Shown: positions 34,001-49,000, counted from the first letter of the stretch. The stretch: 64,000 nt of DNA from Tubulanus polymorphus (GCF_964204645.1 NC_134031.1:12192501-12256500), one strand, 5' to 3'. The notes: generated by a model from the sequence alone, not told the origin. A program made the numbers and translations.

Positions 34001-37000
34001 CTACCCCATGTCATATTACAATAATGTAAGTGAGGATAAATTAGGGAATAATATAATTTCAATTGGATTGATTGAGGCACAAAATATGATAAATGTCGGA
34101 TGATACCAACACCCTGTGCTACTTTTCTTGCTACAGTCTGTATATGGTCTTTCCAGGTAAGATTTTCATCAATTTCAACTCCTAAGAATTTGGTACCACT
34201 AACTTTTTTCAGTGGCTTGTTGTCAATATATATATTGATGTTTGGGTGTTTTTTCCTTGCTCTGCTAAACACCATATAATGTGTTTTGTCAAGATTCAAT
34301 GAAAGTTTATTTGCCTGGAACCAAATATTTAAATTCCCTAATTCAAAAGTAACAGTTCTTTCTAAGATTTTATGATCTTTGTTAGAGGCAAACGCATTGG
34401 TATCATCCGCAAACATTATAGTATGAAAAATGGCTGAGGCATTCGGGCAATCATTTATGTATACAATAAACAAGAGGGGCCCAATATGGATCCTTGTGGG
34501 ATTCCGCATGATATTTTGAGTTGAGTTGATGTTTTTGTACCGTACTTAACACATTGGAAACGGTTAGAAAGATAGCTTTTAAACCAAAAATTTGCCAAGC
34601 CTCTGATACCATAGTGCTCCAGTTTTTCTAGCAATATTTCATGATCTATGGTATCAAAGGCTTTGGATAAATCAAGGAATATGCCCACTATGGTTTCGCC
34701 ATGGTCTAATTTATCAATTAAGGTATCGATTATCTTTGCTAAAGCATACGAAGTGGAGTGCTTTTCTCTGAATCCAAATTGGGAATCAGAGATTACATCA
34801 TTTGAATCGAAAAAGGCTATAACACGGGAGTACATAATTTTCTCTAGGATTTTTGAAATACACGGTAATAACGAGATTGGGCGGTAGTTTGCAAAAATTT
34901 CTTTATCGCCGGTTTTGAAAATTGGACAAACCTGGGCAATCTTAAGAGCACTAGGGAAAACACCAAGCACTAAGCTAAGGTTAAATATATACATCAACGG
35001 TTTTGATATAAGATCGATAACACATTTTAGTACTCTCTGACTTATATTATCTACTCCAGTACTATTCTTGGAATTGAAATTTTTTACAATATTTTCGATT
35101 TCAAGGATAGTCACTGGATTCAAAAATATTGTGGCTTCAACCCTGTTCTTTAAATATGACCTATAATCTTTATTACAGTATGGGATTTTAGCCGCCAGAT
35201 TTGAGCCAATATTTGTAAAGAAATCATTAAATTTATTAGCAATCGTGAGTGGGTCAGTAATAATTTGGTCTCCGTATTTAAACTTATGAGGGAATTCTGA
35301 TTTTTTATGTTTATTGAGTAAAGTATTTATTAATCCCCAGGTTTGTTTGGGGTCAATATTTTCAAACTGCTGTGCATAGTAACTCTTTTTAGATGCTCGT
35401 ATACAATTATGCAGGTGGTTTCTATAGTTTTTAAAATTTATTTTAAAGTCTGTCGTCCTTTTTTGCAGATACTCTTTATAAAGTTTCTCTTTACGTTTTA
35501 ATGAAGTTAATAAGCTTTTGTCATCCAAGGGTTTTTCTTATCTTTAAATCGATCCCACTTCCTGTTAATAATTGGAAAGGAATTATTGTAATGTTTATGG
35601 AATAAATGGAGAAAATTATTGTATACTAAATTTACATCTTGGTATTTGTACACATCTTCCCAATCTTCCGTCATCAGTAACCTTTTAAATGTTAGCATGT
35701 TATAATCATTTATCTTTCTATAAGTGACATACCGAGGAGTTTCCTATTCGAGCATTTTAGATCTATTAATAGAAAATATGGGCAAATGATCCGAGAGATC
35801 AGACATTAAGATACCTGATTCAATATTGTATTTTTCATAACAGTTTGTAACGATTAGATCCAGTAGGGTCGCAGAATTATCCGTAATTCTTGTTGTCTTG
35901 TTAATAAGACCTAAATAATAATTACAGCTCAATGTATCAGTGAATTTAGCTGTTTGAGTGTCGCGATCTTTATTCAATATGTTAATATTAAAGTCCCCCA
36001 TTAGGAAAACCCTTTGATGACAAGATATTTTGTCAAATAACTTTTGTAAATCGTCAATGAAATTGTTTATCTTTAGTTGAGGTGGTCTATAGAATAAACC
36101 AATGAGGAACTTATCCTTAGAGTTTATAGTAATTTCAATGAAAGTATATTCAACTGAATCAATGGTCGTTAAGATAAGATCGGCACGAGTTTCATAATAT
36201 AGCGTGTCCTTAATATATAAAGCTATACCGCCGCCAAGTGAGCTTTCTCTACATTTAAATATAGAGTTATATCCTGGAATAGGATATAATAGTGAATTGT
36301 TATTTGAGGTTTTTGCCCAGGTTTCAGTAATACCGATGATATCAAATTTACAATTTATTGAATCTAGCGTCAGAACTAAGTTGTCAAAGTTCTTATTCAT
36401 GCTTCTTAAATTTGCATGAAATAGACTTAAACTCTGGTTTGAGGGGTCTTGAGCTATCTCAGAACTGCCATAATACAAGCAGTCGTATTGTAGGTTGTCA
36501 GATTGCATGGTCGCTTGCAAAATAAATATAATACATATCGTCCCAATAGTAATAATAATAGTACAGAGTGATACATAGGATAATTCCATAATCGTTTCGG
36601 CACCGTAAACAGTGCGCATCAAACCAAGGAAATGTATAACAAAACATACTAGATAATTTAAGGTTATGAGTCATGTAGCCGGCAATGCGTGGTGATCGCA
36701 AAATAAACATTGAACAAAGAAAAAAAAAAAAAATTTAAAGACAGCTGTTTTCACAACTGTTCATAATTAATATTTAAGTAGTATAAGCGTTATTCGAGTT
36801 GAAAAGTTAATACGTATATATATATTAGACTATAAGTTTTAGATTTCATAGAGTTTGATTGGGATTTTTTTCCCATCCTTGTCAAGAGCAAAGATTTTTC
36901 CATTTATGGTCCACATCGTTTGGTAACCTTCTTGCTTTTTTACTCTATTCATATAGCTAACAATGTCCGGTGAAAGATCTTCTTGTACAAAAAATGTTTT

Positions 37001-40000
37001 ACCTTTTAGACGTTTTTTATTAAATAGTATTTTGTTGCGGATCTGGTGGTCTTTAAATCTTACAATTATCGGGTTAGGGTATAAGTTTCCATCGGCATCT
37101 TTATTTTGCTTCTTAGGTTTAATTCTATGGCAAACATCGATGTCGTTGACTGATAGATCTTTGAGGATTTTATCCGGCATGTTTGATTTCAGTGTGTTAA
37201 CGACGACTGTAGCTCTCTTCGGGCGTTTCACTGATCCCAAACAGGCGTATATTATTTCGACGAGAGTATTGTTCATTTTCGACAGTCTTCCGTTTAATAG
37301 ACAAAAGTTCCTTTTTTGAAGAATCAAGATTCCGTTTTTTTTCGTCATCCTTCAATTTGAGATTTTCAATTTCCTTTTTCAAATCTTCATTTTCGCCTTC
37401 TAAGTCGTACAGACGACATTCAAATCGTTCAAGTATTTTTTCCACTCGTTGGTGGTGCGCATCAAGTTTTCTATCCATGACATCCTCTAGTGAGAGTTTG
37501 AATTTTTCGAGGCTTTCATTTGTAACCATAGTCTTTTGCATAATCAAAAGAGTTTCTTGAATAGTTGGCGCATCCGATATATTAACTGAGGTATTTTTTG
37601 GCGGTTTATCAACGATAGATACCGTTTTTGGATTGATTACAGCATCTGATGCGTTTTTTGGCTGTTCATCAGAGGATGATAGAGGGGCCTCTTTACGTTT
37701 TTTTAGGCCTGTTTGGGCCTAACTGATTTATTATCATCCACGGGATAATTTTTAACATAAGTTACATCGTCCACGTCAGTGGACTTTGAGTCCATAAACA
37801 CTTCACTTTCAGCGGTTTGGTTTGCTAGATCATTTCTATGGTCGGTCATGGTTGAAGGTAATACGTCAGATATTTCAATATACAACTTGACGCCGAGTAA
37901 CTTTAATCCCTTAAAAGCGCAGGTTCACATAGAGTTCATATGTACGTTGAATTTTCAGGACTATCGTACATACGAATATACGATGACCTTGAAAGTTTGG
38001 ATATTTGATAATCCACTTGTCACTTCCAGAGAACTTAAACGATTTATAGTCTAAGCAAAGAAAACTACGAGTTTTGTAGTTTTTGTAGTTACTGGAGAGA
38101 TAAAGCCACGGATTCAACAATAACTTTCAACCGGAGTCTGTAGTTGACAGTTTATAGTCTATAGTTTAAAATTGTGTTGCCACAATTTACGCTTAACTAC
38201 TTGCAGGTCATGTTGTCAGAGTTTTAAGCTAAATTTTAAGCATACCAAAAATTATTTGCGAATATTCCTTTTAAAATCCTGATGTATTGATGATAATCCT
38301 ATCACAGGCACAGATCTGACACATTACTAGTCATAAAAACAGCAAGAAACATTAATTAATTACGGAGCGCATTTTCGTGCAAACCACCCGTCGGCCATCT
38401 TGCCAATTCCGTCCAATTTCTGTAATTCTATGTTATATTTTAAATCATCAATTTCTTTTTCTAAATATGCATTTCTTTTTTTAAATTCAATTTCTTCAAT
38501 AACTTTATTATCTCTATCTAATTTTAATTGTTCTATTTCTTTATTTTTATCAGTTAATTCTTTTTCTAAAGTTCTAATTTTAAAATCTCATACTTTTATC
38601 AAACGCAAATTTATCAGCTTCATTTCTAATACTAATAATTTCTCTAATTGCTTTATCAGAAAATATATCTAATTCTTCTAATTCTTGATCTGTTGCATCA
38701 ATTAATCCATTCGGCATAAGTTTTTCAATTGGAACTTTATTTGATTTAAGTTTACTAGTTAAGTTCTGAATTTTATTGAGTATTTTTAATGAGTCATCAA
38801 TTCTTTGACTAAATTCTTTTATATCATCACTTTCTTTTTTTGTAACATCAGTTATTTCATTACTATTACTTAATCTCTTAATTCTAAATGTTTCTAAATT
38901 TTTCAAAGTTGATTCTGCTTATATTTTATTGAGTCTTGTCTCTTGCCCTTTATTAGTGATATCAATATAATAATCACCATCTTAATGATAATAATATTTA
39001 CCTTTTAAAAGTTTTAAATTTCCTACTAAACGTTCAGCATCTCTATCATTTATATTATACCCAGATCTTTCAAATACAGGTTTGAATTTACAAGTAAATT
39101 CATTTTAATCTAACCTTTTTTTACTAAATCTGGATTTACATTTTCGGGATTTATTCTCTGTTCAGCATTTCTATCAAACTCGTCTGTTGATGGGGCTTTA
39201 AAACCACTATCTGCTAAATTAGAATTATATGATGTTTCATTATCAATATCAATATTAGTTTCATTAAAATCAGGTTGTGGTTCATTGGTTATACCGGGTT
39301 CATCAAAAGTATCCATTGGAAAATCTTCTACACCTTCTACTTCAATTTATATCTTACAAAAATTAAAATTTAAAATATAATATTCCTCCTATTACAATTC
39401 CTATACAAGTTATAGCTAATTTGGTATTTTCATGTGATTTATTTTCATTATTAGTTTTAATTATTTCATGTTGAATATTATCAGTTTTTATATTTTCTGA
39501 TGTATTGTAATCTTTTATTTGAGAATCATTATTTAATTTAATATTCTTAGTTTTAGTTTCTGTTGATTGTATATTTTTTTAAATTTTTTCACCTTCAATT
39601 AGTTTTGGAGCAGTGATAATTTTTTTTATTTATATCATTTAATCCAAATGAATTATTTATTGTTGCAGTCTTAAATCAATTATTATAACCAATTATATTT
39701 CCCATCTTTAATATAAAATCATCAGAAATAATTAATAAATTGGGCCCTATACTATAATTTAATCTAATATGTGATTTATCTAAACAATTTTGATATCTTA
39801 CAATGTTTTCTGGAATCGATCTATTTTTATCATTATGAATAGAATCTTCAAACAAAATTTTAAATTGGTTCTGTGTATCAAATGATGCATCTAAATATCC
39901 AATTATCGGGGATCTTGTTTCACCTGTGATCCTAGTATGCAAATCAAATATATTCTTATCGATTGATTTATTCTTTGTATACCTGATTTTGTAAATCCTT

Positions 40001-43000
40001 CACTATTTTCTAAAATAAAATAAACCCAACCATTATTGTTTTCTTGTTTTATATTGAATTTCGATAATGTATTGAAATTTAATGTTTCTAAATCCATAGT
40101 TTCTATTTTACCATAACCTAATTTGACTATAAATGTTTGAATTAAAAAAATCTTTTTTTCCATGATTGAATCTAAACCACCAAATTCAAAACCCCATACA
40201 TTTGCGCCATAAAATTTAATTTGAATTTGTGTGAGCGGTTACGCGATCTCTTAAGCTGCTGCTTCAACTACGGATTTGGTTTCCCGTATTCCAAATTGCA
40301 AGTGTGCAGCATCCTTACTTTTTCAATAGTGAACTTGGGAACTAAATGTTTCAACCCGATTTCCTCTAATATTACGTCCATGTCGGCTGGTCGGCGGGAG
40401 AGGTCCGTACGTAAAAAGCGCGCTGTATGCTAAAACAATAGACAGGTTGCCTGTCTAATTATGCGCCACCGTGCAAAACCTGGTCCAAATACCCATCCAA
40501 AGACGTGGTTTGATGCGTAATTTGACGGGTAAAAACGATGATTTTGATGGGTAAAATCGTTGAGTTTGACGGGTATTTGGTAAATACGAAGCTTGAATTT
40601 TGACAGTATATCTACGATAGCGATTTTGACGCGTCAAATGAACATTTAATTTGACAGAATATCTACGATAGCGATTTTGACGTGTCAAATGAAAACGAGT
40701 TTTGACAGTATATCTACGATAGCAATTAGGTAATGCGAGATCATATTTGACGCGTCAAATACGATGTTTTGACATGCATTTTATGTTGAGTTGATGAGAA
40801 AATTCGATGTTTAGTTTTGACAGGTAAAAAATGAAAGAAGCCATTATTTCAGGCGGAGTATTGAGAGGGTTTAATCTCAATAAAGGTTATTTAAACAAAA
40901 GTGGAACCAGCAAATAATCCTATAATCGTAAAAAGACAACAGTTCCTTGGAAATCCAAAAAAGTATCTGACGAACAATCCAAAACAAAACAGCGAATGAA
41001 GAGCAGCTAAATCCGTGTGAACGCGTGAGATGCTAACAGCACAGTGACCTGAGATCGACAGTACGATTTCATGTTAGTATAAGTGACCTATTTATGATGA
41101 AGTAGAATGGGGAGTCACTGCGCTACCGCCACACCCGCTGCCTGTCTATAGACTCGGCTATAATCGCTGAAGTGGGTTGTAGTAGACATTGTCATTTTAA
41201 ATAACTTGTATATGTTATTCTGTATCAATTACCCATTTGTCTTGTTGTATTTTCTTATTTTGAAATTTGTAACTTTATTGAATTTGGGAATCTTATCCCA
41301 GAATTTCAATGTGATAAGGATCAATAAAGAATTGAATTGCCACCTAATACACATGCCATCAGAGGATGGGGAGCCATATATGACAGCTATACTATCATAC
41401 ATTGCTAATCTCATGAAACCTGCACACCCCTAATATCGAACGTATTTTCTAAAACATTTGAATATTGAAATTATATGTTTACACATCTTTATAATGACCG
41501 CTTGTAGCCGCTGATGAAATTCATGCCGGCCCTACACAGATTGCTTCTTCATTCCACCAGCATCCCCATGTCAGGGTCTGACTTTTATATCCGACTTCCG
41601 CATCGTGTATACAACCGCCATTTAACCGAATAATCCGATTTACTTTATCATTTCTATTTATGCCTGCAGCTTCTGATATAATCATACATCCTTTACTATA
41701 ACATAACATTTCGACGTTCAAATAGAGGTCATTATATAATCACAGGTAGCCATTCTACATCTTTGTCAATAATAGCTTGTATGTGTACACCTAGACCAGT
41801 GACGTTTTGCACATCGATTTACCTCTGTCATTTGTAAAATGACGCTGAATGGTTAATATTGTTTAGGTTTCATAATGGTAATGTTTTATAAGGCATCAAA
41901 ATGCGATAGAATAACTTAATGTTTTACAAGAATCGAGTTACAATTTGAAGTAACATCAAAACTGATTAACTGTAACAGCAAAAACTGCTCTGACGTGAAA
42001 AAAATAGTTGAATAATTTATTGAAACTTTGGAAATATTTCTAATAAATATCACTTTTATCAAAAAGTAACCATTGCATAGGGCTTGTAATGACAGGTAAC
42101 CTGTCAACGAAACAAAATCATGAGTTGTAACAATATCGATAAAATGTTTTGAGGACTTTTACTTAAGAACTTTTGATATTTCAAAAGTAAGACCATTGCA
42201 GATTTTCAGTAAAATCTGTTGTAGCAGGACTTTTAGATATAAAAAAATTTAGGTTCACCTATATATTGAACTTACCTTGAGCATGTGAATATGATGTATA
42301 GCGACCAAGAATATGAAGACTCCAAGAATTGAATTTTGGCAGCAAACCAGGAGGGCTCTTACTGTTAAGCATAAAGGGTAGGTATTCCGTTGTTGACTGA
42401 TGTTGAACTTGTTCTTTGTCTAAAGTTAAAAAATGATGTATGATTATCCAGATTAATTTACAGTATTGCATATGGAGGTTAACACCTCTAAAAATGTGCA
42501 ATTGCCATAACTAATGGATGAATCTTGGATGCAATGAGTAGTTAAAACAAAAGGATCATTTCTTAAGTCAGCAAAAACAAGAATCAAAATAGCTGCATCT
42601 TTCCTCAATTCATCTTAGAAAGTCTTACATTTAAATCAAATCAACAGGGGGTTACACCCTGCTTCTTCAGCAGGTTTCTTTCTAATTCCATTCAAAATTC
42701 ATATATATTACGAAATCCATAGCAACGGCAGTAAAATTTAACATATATTATCACATTAAAACACTTTAATTTGTTATAAGTGTAAAATGGTATTCATTTT
42801 TAATTTAGATGACGATTTAGACATCCTTGTCGAAGTTGCTGTCATACACCATCCTAACTGGCATTGTTTAACATTGTTTAGGTTTCATAATGGTAACGTT
42901 TTAAAAGGCGTCAAAAAATGTGACAGAATAACTTTTGGGCCAATTAATCAGAAGCAGGTTTCTTTCGATTTTCATTCAAAATTCATATATTTCAAAATCC

Positions 43001-46000
43001 ATAGCAACAGCAGTAAAATTTAAGATATTGGCAGCTCGCCAACCGATAATCTAGTGATAGTGCAAGGTGAAATCAACAAACATTAATTTAATGTTCAGTT
43101 GTTTTATAAGTGTCTTATCATCAAATAAAATTGTGATGGACCTGTAAGGTCTGGTATCCAGGAAGAAAGACACTAAATATTTGGATGGATATATGAAAGC
43201 TGTGGGTACTGGAGTGTGTAATGGGTAGTGTAGTGTGATCTGTGTGCATTTGTGGCCAGCACACAGATCACATTGTTCATTAGGGTTTGGTCCAGGATTG
43301 CGAGATTTTCAACAACACGGAAGTAACGTGTAATAAATGATGACTTGAATTGCATGACTACCTACCACCCCTCATTATTGTTGGATAACTAAACGTTCGG
43401 CACTGACTAAAAATTAGTAATAACATTTTAGAAATGGCCAGAATTTTAACTTAGGTTCTATCTCATCTTTATTTTACAATGGCGATTGGTACAATTCTCT
43501 TTTAAACGGCCGTTAAGGCTTCATGTTTTGTCTGCAATTCACTGCAAATAGTTACGCAACTACGCACATTTCAGTGTTTTTGGCAGCTGTACACTCAATC
43601 GGCACTGTTCGTGACTAGCTTCACTGCGGAATTATCATTTATTAACATCGCCATATCACATCATCAACTTATATTGTGCCTTAAAACCCTAACAGCCGAA
43701 ATGATTGAAATGCACACACGATTTCTATCATTGAAAATTGAGAGAGTGGGCATGTTTGTGTTCTGCTGCTTCGAGTAAATACGCGGAGTGGGGCCGATAC
43801 GTCTAGTCTTAACTGAGTCCAAAACCGTTTTGTAGTGATGCTCTATTGTGTGGAGCTTTCTTTGTTCTCTTTGGCATGTTCATAAAAGAAGCAAGACTTA
43901 GGTAAAATCCAAGCGTGATTCTCAGTTATTTCTATGGTTCTGTGGAGTGGAAGTAATTATTCCCTCTCTCATGGACTTTTGTGAGCGACAGCATAACCGT
44001 CATTTTAACAGTTGCGTAACGAGAGAGACTATAAAATGTTGTTAAAAGCCTGAATTCAGCAGAGTGGGGAGTCCCTTGAACACTACGTTAATGAAAATCA
44101 ACAGCTGGCCCAAAGCCATACCCTACCACATCAATGGAAGTGCACGATGAACTGGCTAAAGAGCAGCTCCTAGCAGGGCTAAGATACAGCAAGGGAGTAA
44201 TTGCTAATAGAAGACCCTCCCTTGAATTCAGACCCTTTATAGTATACATTGAGTAGGCTTACTGCAAAAAAGCTGACAGGAACCCTCTCCAGCTCGGCAG
44301 ATAGCTGCAAAAAGATAGTTTCTGTGGGACAGCAAGGAGCCACCGAGGGCCAAATTGCAGCAGTAAGCATTCCCCAAAATGATAACATGATGAAGCTCGT
44401 GCACTGGGTGAAGCCTTAGCCACACACATTGATAGGATGGAACTGAGGATGAACCAACAGCTGCAACGAAACGATGACATCTGCAGGCACTGTCGTGAAC
44501 CCAATCATTCTGGGAGTTAGTGCCCATAGGTACAATGTTACAACTGCAGCCAACAAGGCTATCATTCCCGTCAATGCCAAGTCAGCATCATCGGGAAATG
44601 ACAGGAAGGGCTCTCAGATTGGCAGGAGAACCAAATCCAGTATGACCGGTGTTGTCATATCGCACAATCACGAATTTGTGAAATTTTTTAAAAACAAGGA
44701 ATTTCTTAATTTTCACTATTAATAGTAACCAGGTTTTTTGACGGGGATAACCTTTGTCGGGCAAGGGGTCAGACACATGTTTTCATTACCGTTACCCGCT
44801 AGGTCTATGTGATAATCTTTTACTATCGTCACTCAACAAATTAACGATATTTCCCAACAAGAAAATGGAAAACCTACGAAGGCAATTAATCTTTCAACAT
44901 TGACTGCTGACCACGCAGTGACTTGCGTATCTGCGTATGTTACCACTAATAAGCCTTTAATTAATTTAATTGATGCTGCAATGTAAAATGGATAGAAAAA
45001 CAATGGTTTATTTAGACTAATCTGTTTCAATGGTTGTATTAAGACCAATTTGAGGTATGTGTTCAAACAATCAAGAGAAATATCCTAAATGAGCGATCTC
45101 AGATGGAATGCATTCTGGTTTTGGATTTTTATGCATGTAGTGTGTCTAAATTGTGATTCATCTGAGTGCGATGTATCAAGAAATGTAAATTAAACATGAA
45201 TCATACTAAAGATTATTATCATGCTATATTAGCTTATAAACATGAGTTATATATAATTAAGTAGTACAAACATAATTTTTAACATACATAATTAGCAGGG
45301 TGAACCTGTTAAAAGTTTTCACTTGTAGCAACAGGTACCCAAATACACACTTCACTCTCACCCACACATTCATACTTTCTCACACTCGCTTTTCTACTGC
45401 TATCTAATTCATTTGTTTTTTTATAATAATTACTAATTATGATTTTCTCATAGGCTGACTTAAAAATCTCTAGGGAGGAGGTGATTTAAGAAGATTACTC
45501 ATTTCATTCCATAGTTTAGGGCCTTTCTAACGTTGTAAGTTAGGCCCTTTGTAAGTTGGCGTGGTTGTTGCCCCAGACAATATTACGATAGTATTTATGT
45601 GGATATATCATATAAAGAGAATAATATAGTTCAATAAGAATCTTTGTGGACAAATATGTTGCCAGTCTGCGCATGATACCAACATGTTTCGAGATTTTTT
45701 GAGAAGTTTGCTGGATATGTGGTTTCCAGTTTAGGTCCTCACCAATATATACACCTAGAAAATCTGGAGTACAGCAGTTCTTTTTAGATGTTACCATTCA
45801 AAGATACATGTTAGTCAGATTTTTTTCTAGCACAACTGAATGTAAGATAATGTGTTTTTACTAGATTAAGTGATAATTTGTTTGCGCAAAACCAGATGAA
45901 TAACTTTCCTTTGGCCAAAATATCATCGGTACCAAGTTTTATCTTGATCCATCTAAAACTGTAGGACGAGTAGCGATTCATAAAAATAATGGCCCCAGCC

Positions 46001-49000
46001 CGTAGGGCACCCCTGGGGGGTCAAACCCAAAAAATGGCTATATATTGTTGTAAGCCTTACCCCATAGAATATTCATACTAATTTTGGAAATGATCCAATA
46101 AGAACTTTAGGACTAATAGCGATTTAAAGCAAAAGTTGACGGACGGATGGCCGGCCGGCCGGAGGGACGAGCGGACGGACAGATGAAGACGGACAATCAC
46201 CGTAACCCATCAGCTCTGCTGACCTTCGGTCACAGTGGAGCTAAAAAGTTGATGCCATTGCAGTTGAATGGTTTCGTTGAAATCCAAATTGACACACACT
46301 TAATACTTTGTGCTGGTGTAGAAAACGATTGATACGGTTGTACATTGTTTTTCCAGAAGTTTTGAAATACAGGGCAGTATTGAAATGGGTCTATAGTTGT
46401 TGAATAGTTTGTGATCATCTTTTTTATGTACAGGGATGACAACAGACATTTTCATACTTTCTGGAATATTTCAGAGTTTAAACTACAGTTAAAAATATAC
46501 ATTAGCGGAGTAGATATAAGATTAATTACATTTCTGACGATTGTCTGACTAATATCATCAATTCCGCAGCTTCGTTTGGACTTGAAGTTCTTCACAATCA
46601 TTTCCAATTTCTGTCGTAGTTACTGGTACTAAATATGCACTCTCAAAAATTTGGTTGGTTAAAAAAAAAATCAAATTTAGTTTCCGTGAAGGGTATTTCA
46701 ATGGCTAAGCATGGACCAACATTTTTTTTTAAATATCAAATTGTTCAGCGATTTCTTGATTATTTGTTTAGAATCTGTCTTCCTTTTTTAATTTATCAGG
46801 ATATTCATTTTTGGTATTTTGTTTATTCATGCAAGAGTTTATAGTTTTCTAAGTTTGCTTATGATCATTTGCCGATTCCTCAAACTTTCGAGTATCGTAT
46901 ATTTTTTTGCTTCTTTCAGACATTTATTGAATTCATTGTGATAATTTTTCTACAGATAACTGGATGCAGAGGTCTTATTTTTGATATATTTCCTGTACAA
47001 ATAGTTTTTTCGTTTTAAAGATGCTAAGAGACCTTTAGTCATCTACAGATTTTTTCTCTCTTAATACATATTCAATTTTCTATGCTCGATATTGAGACAG
47101 TCATCATATACAGGGTGTCCCATTAATTACTATAAATTAAGAACTGCCTGTCAAATCAGCCAAATCTCCAGGAGAGGACTAAAACAATTCTTTTCACCAC
47201 AGAAAATTACTTACAAAGTATGCTAGATGAGAGAACCTTTCAATTTTATCACATGATTCAGTCTACTGTTGAAATTTCTCAGTATATTGACAATCATCTG
47301 TGTTATCGCAGATGTTTCTCTCGAAATCATCAATAGTTTCTGGTTTGTTTTGGTACACTGTGTCCTTCAGCTAGCCCCACAAGTATAAATCCAGTGGATT
47401 TAAGTCAGGCGAGTATGGCGCCCAGTCGTATACAGTTAGGAGCGCTGAGATTCCGTCACCGAAATGAATTGAAGAGTTGAAGTTTCTCTTTCTGCTGATT
47501 TCCCAGTCTAACTGCATATACATAATCATTTACAGTCCACACATAAGAAAAAAGTCTGCTCCTCACAGCACGATTTATTAACTGCGAGATTTCGGGGCTA
47601 GGTCTTATTTTTATCACTATTCCTATGTCTTTAAAAGTTTTTTTGTTGAAGATGACATCATTTCGGATTTCATCGTTGCTGAATCTTATAATCATGCTAT
47701 CAGCTGATGTTGATCTCAGCCTGTTCGGCACACGGTGTGCTATATCATATCTGTGCATTCGATTTATACGTCTATATTATTCTCTCTGAATTTATTGTTG
47801 ATTGACTTGACAGTTTCCTTACAATTTTAGTTTTCTTTCTGCTCTACTCCAAATACTCTCAAGTTGTTTCTTCTTGAGTATTGTTCATTTTTGATAGTTT
47901 TACGTATGATATCTAATGTTTCACGTCTTATTTGTTTTTCGAATTCATCACTTGAAGTTTTCGCTTTTCTAAACAATTCAAGTCTGGTTTCAGTTTGATG
48001 AATCATATTTTCAATTTTTCTATCATGGGCCACGATTTTCTTGTCTATTTTGTCAATCATCTCATTGTAAATTCCTCCAACGACTTAGTCGTAACCATTT
48101 TTGATTTAATGTTAGAGACAACTTGCAAAAACTTTTGCAGGCTTGCTTCATCAGATATTTGCTCTTCGTCGTCGGTAGCTTTTGATGTTCGCGGTCAGAA
48201 TTTTTTAATTCTCAGCTGTGTACTTTTATCTATGTCAATCAGTTGCGCAGTGTTACTACTATTTTAGCTTTTTTTCCATTAGGTTATCTGTAGTTCCTTT
48301 TTTAATGGAAAGTTAGTAAATTCGGTGATTTTTCAGAAAACTGTTTAATCGTTTTTTGGCTAATATTCACTGATTAAAAACAGAAATTTGATTCATTATA
48401 AACAAATGTATAATACCGAACATTCAACACACACCAGTGTGTGTTTCACTTTAGATCACAGCTTATTTCATTTGAATATCAGCTTATTTGAGTTGAATTC
48501 CAGATTTGTGTTTACTCTATTCATACACAGGGTTCACTTCACAGAAACTAATCGCAGTCTTCTATTCATACAAAAATATCCAAACAAATTGTGAAGTACA
48601 CCAGGCCAGCTTGATGCTATGAGTATATATGAGTTAACAGATGAGTTTACAACTCTATCATCGAATTTCAGTCATCTACATGGTAACAATGCACAACGTT
48701 GACCTCAGTTCGAAACATTTATCTCGCTACCGGTACAGAAACTAGTTCAGCACAGTTTTAGTTGACAGCAAAATTTGCAGCTTTTTGCAGAGCTATGGAT
48801 TGCAACTTGCACCGTCAGCCATATTGCCTTCAGCCTATTATTATAAAATGGTTTCCTTTTTTAAACACCATTATTTGTGAAGAGAAAGCTGTTACATAGT
48901 TGCTTGTTGATTCCTTGAGTCTGAAAAAATGTATTACCAGTAAATAGACAGCGGTTTCTATCAAAATAGTTTTTAAGGAACTGGTACATGTTTGGTCATA

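Larger units (their letters stand above)
33286..38402 (-). mobile_element. CR1/L2-like LINE, full length, inside the AT-rich element
   Basis: 5.1 kb minus-strand retrotransposon. 5' edge near 38402 (minus strand starts 'caagatggccgacgggtgg'), 3' edge at 33286-33305, a (ATGAT)n-type tail preceded by aataaaatgat. ORF1 is at 37885-36839, ORF2 at 36622-33682. A cac/actc microsatellite lies in the 3' UTR (33475-33560). RT motifs (CGIPQGSILGP, FADDT, SKAFDTIDHE) place it near CR1/L2/Crack/Daphne-type elements. It interrupts the virus-like block precisely between the coiled-coil and membrane segments of one protein. Only three or four frame errors, so rather young. Confidence 0.88.

Noticed and set aside
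31560-40220. Bacterial contamination or organelle DNA as the source of the AT-rich block
   Set aside because: It is interrupted by a eukaryotic LINE and lies inside an SMG8 intron, and no mitochondrial or bacterial genes are present.
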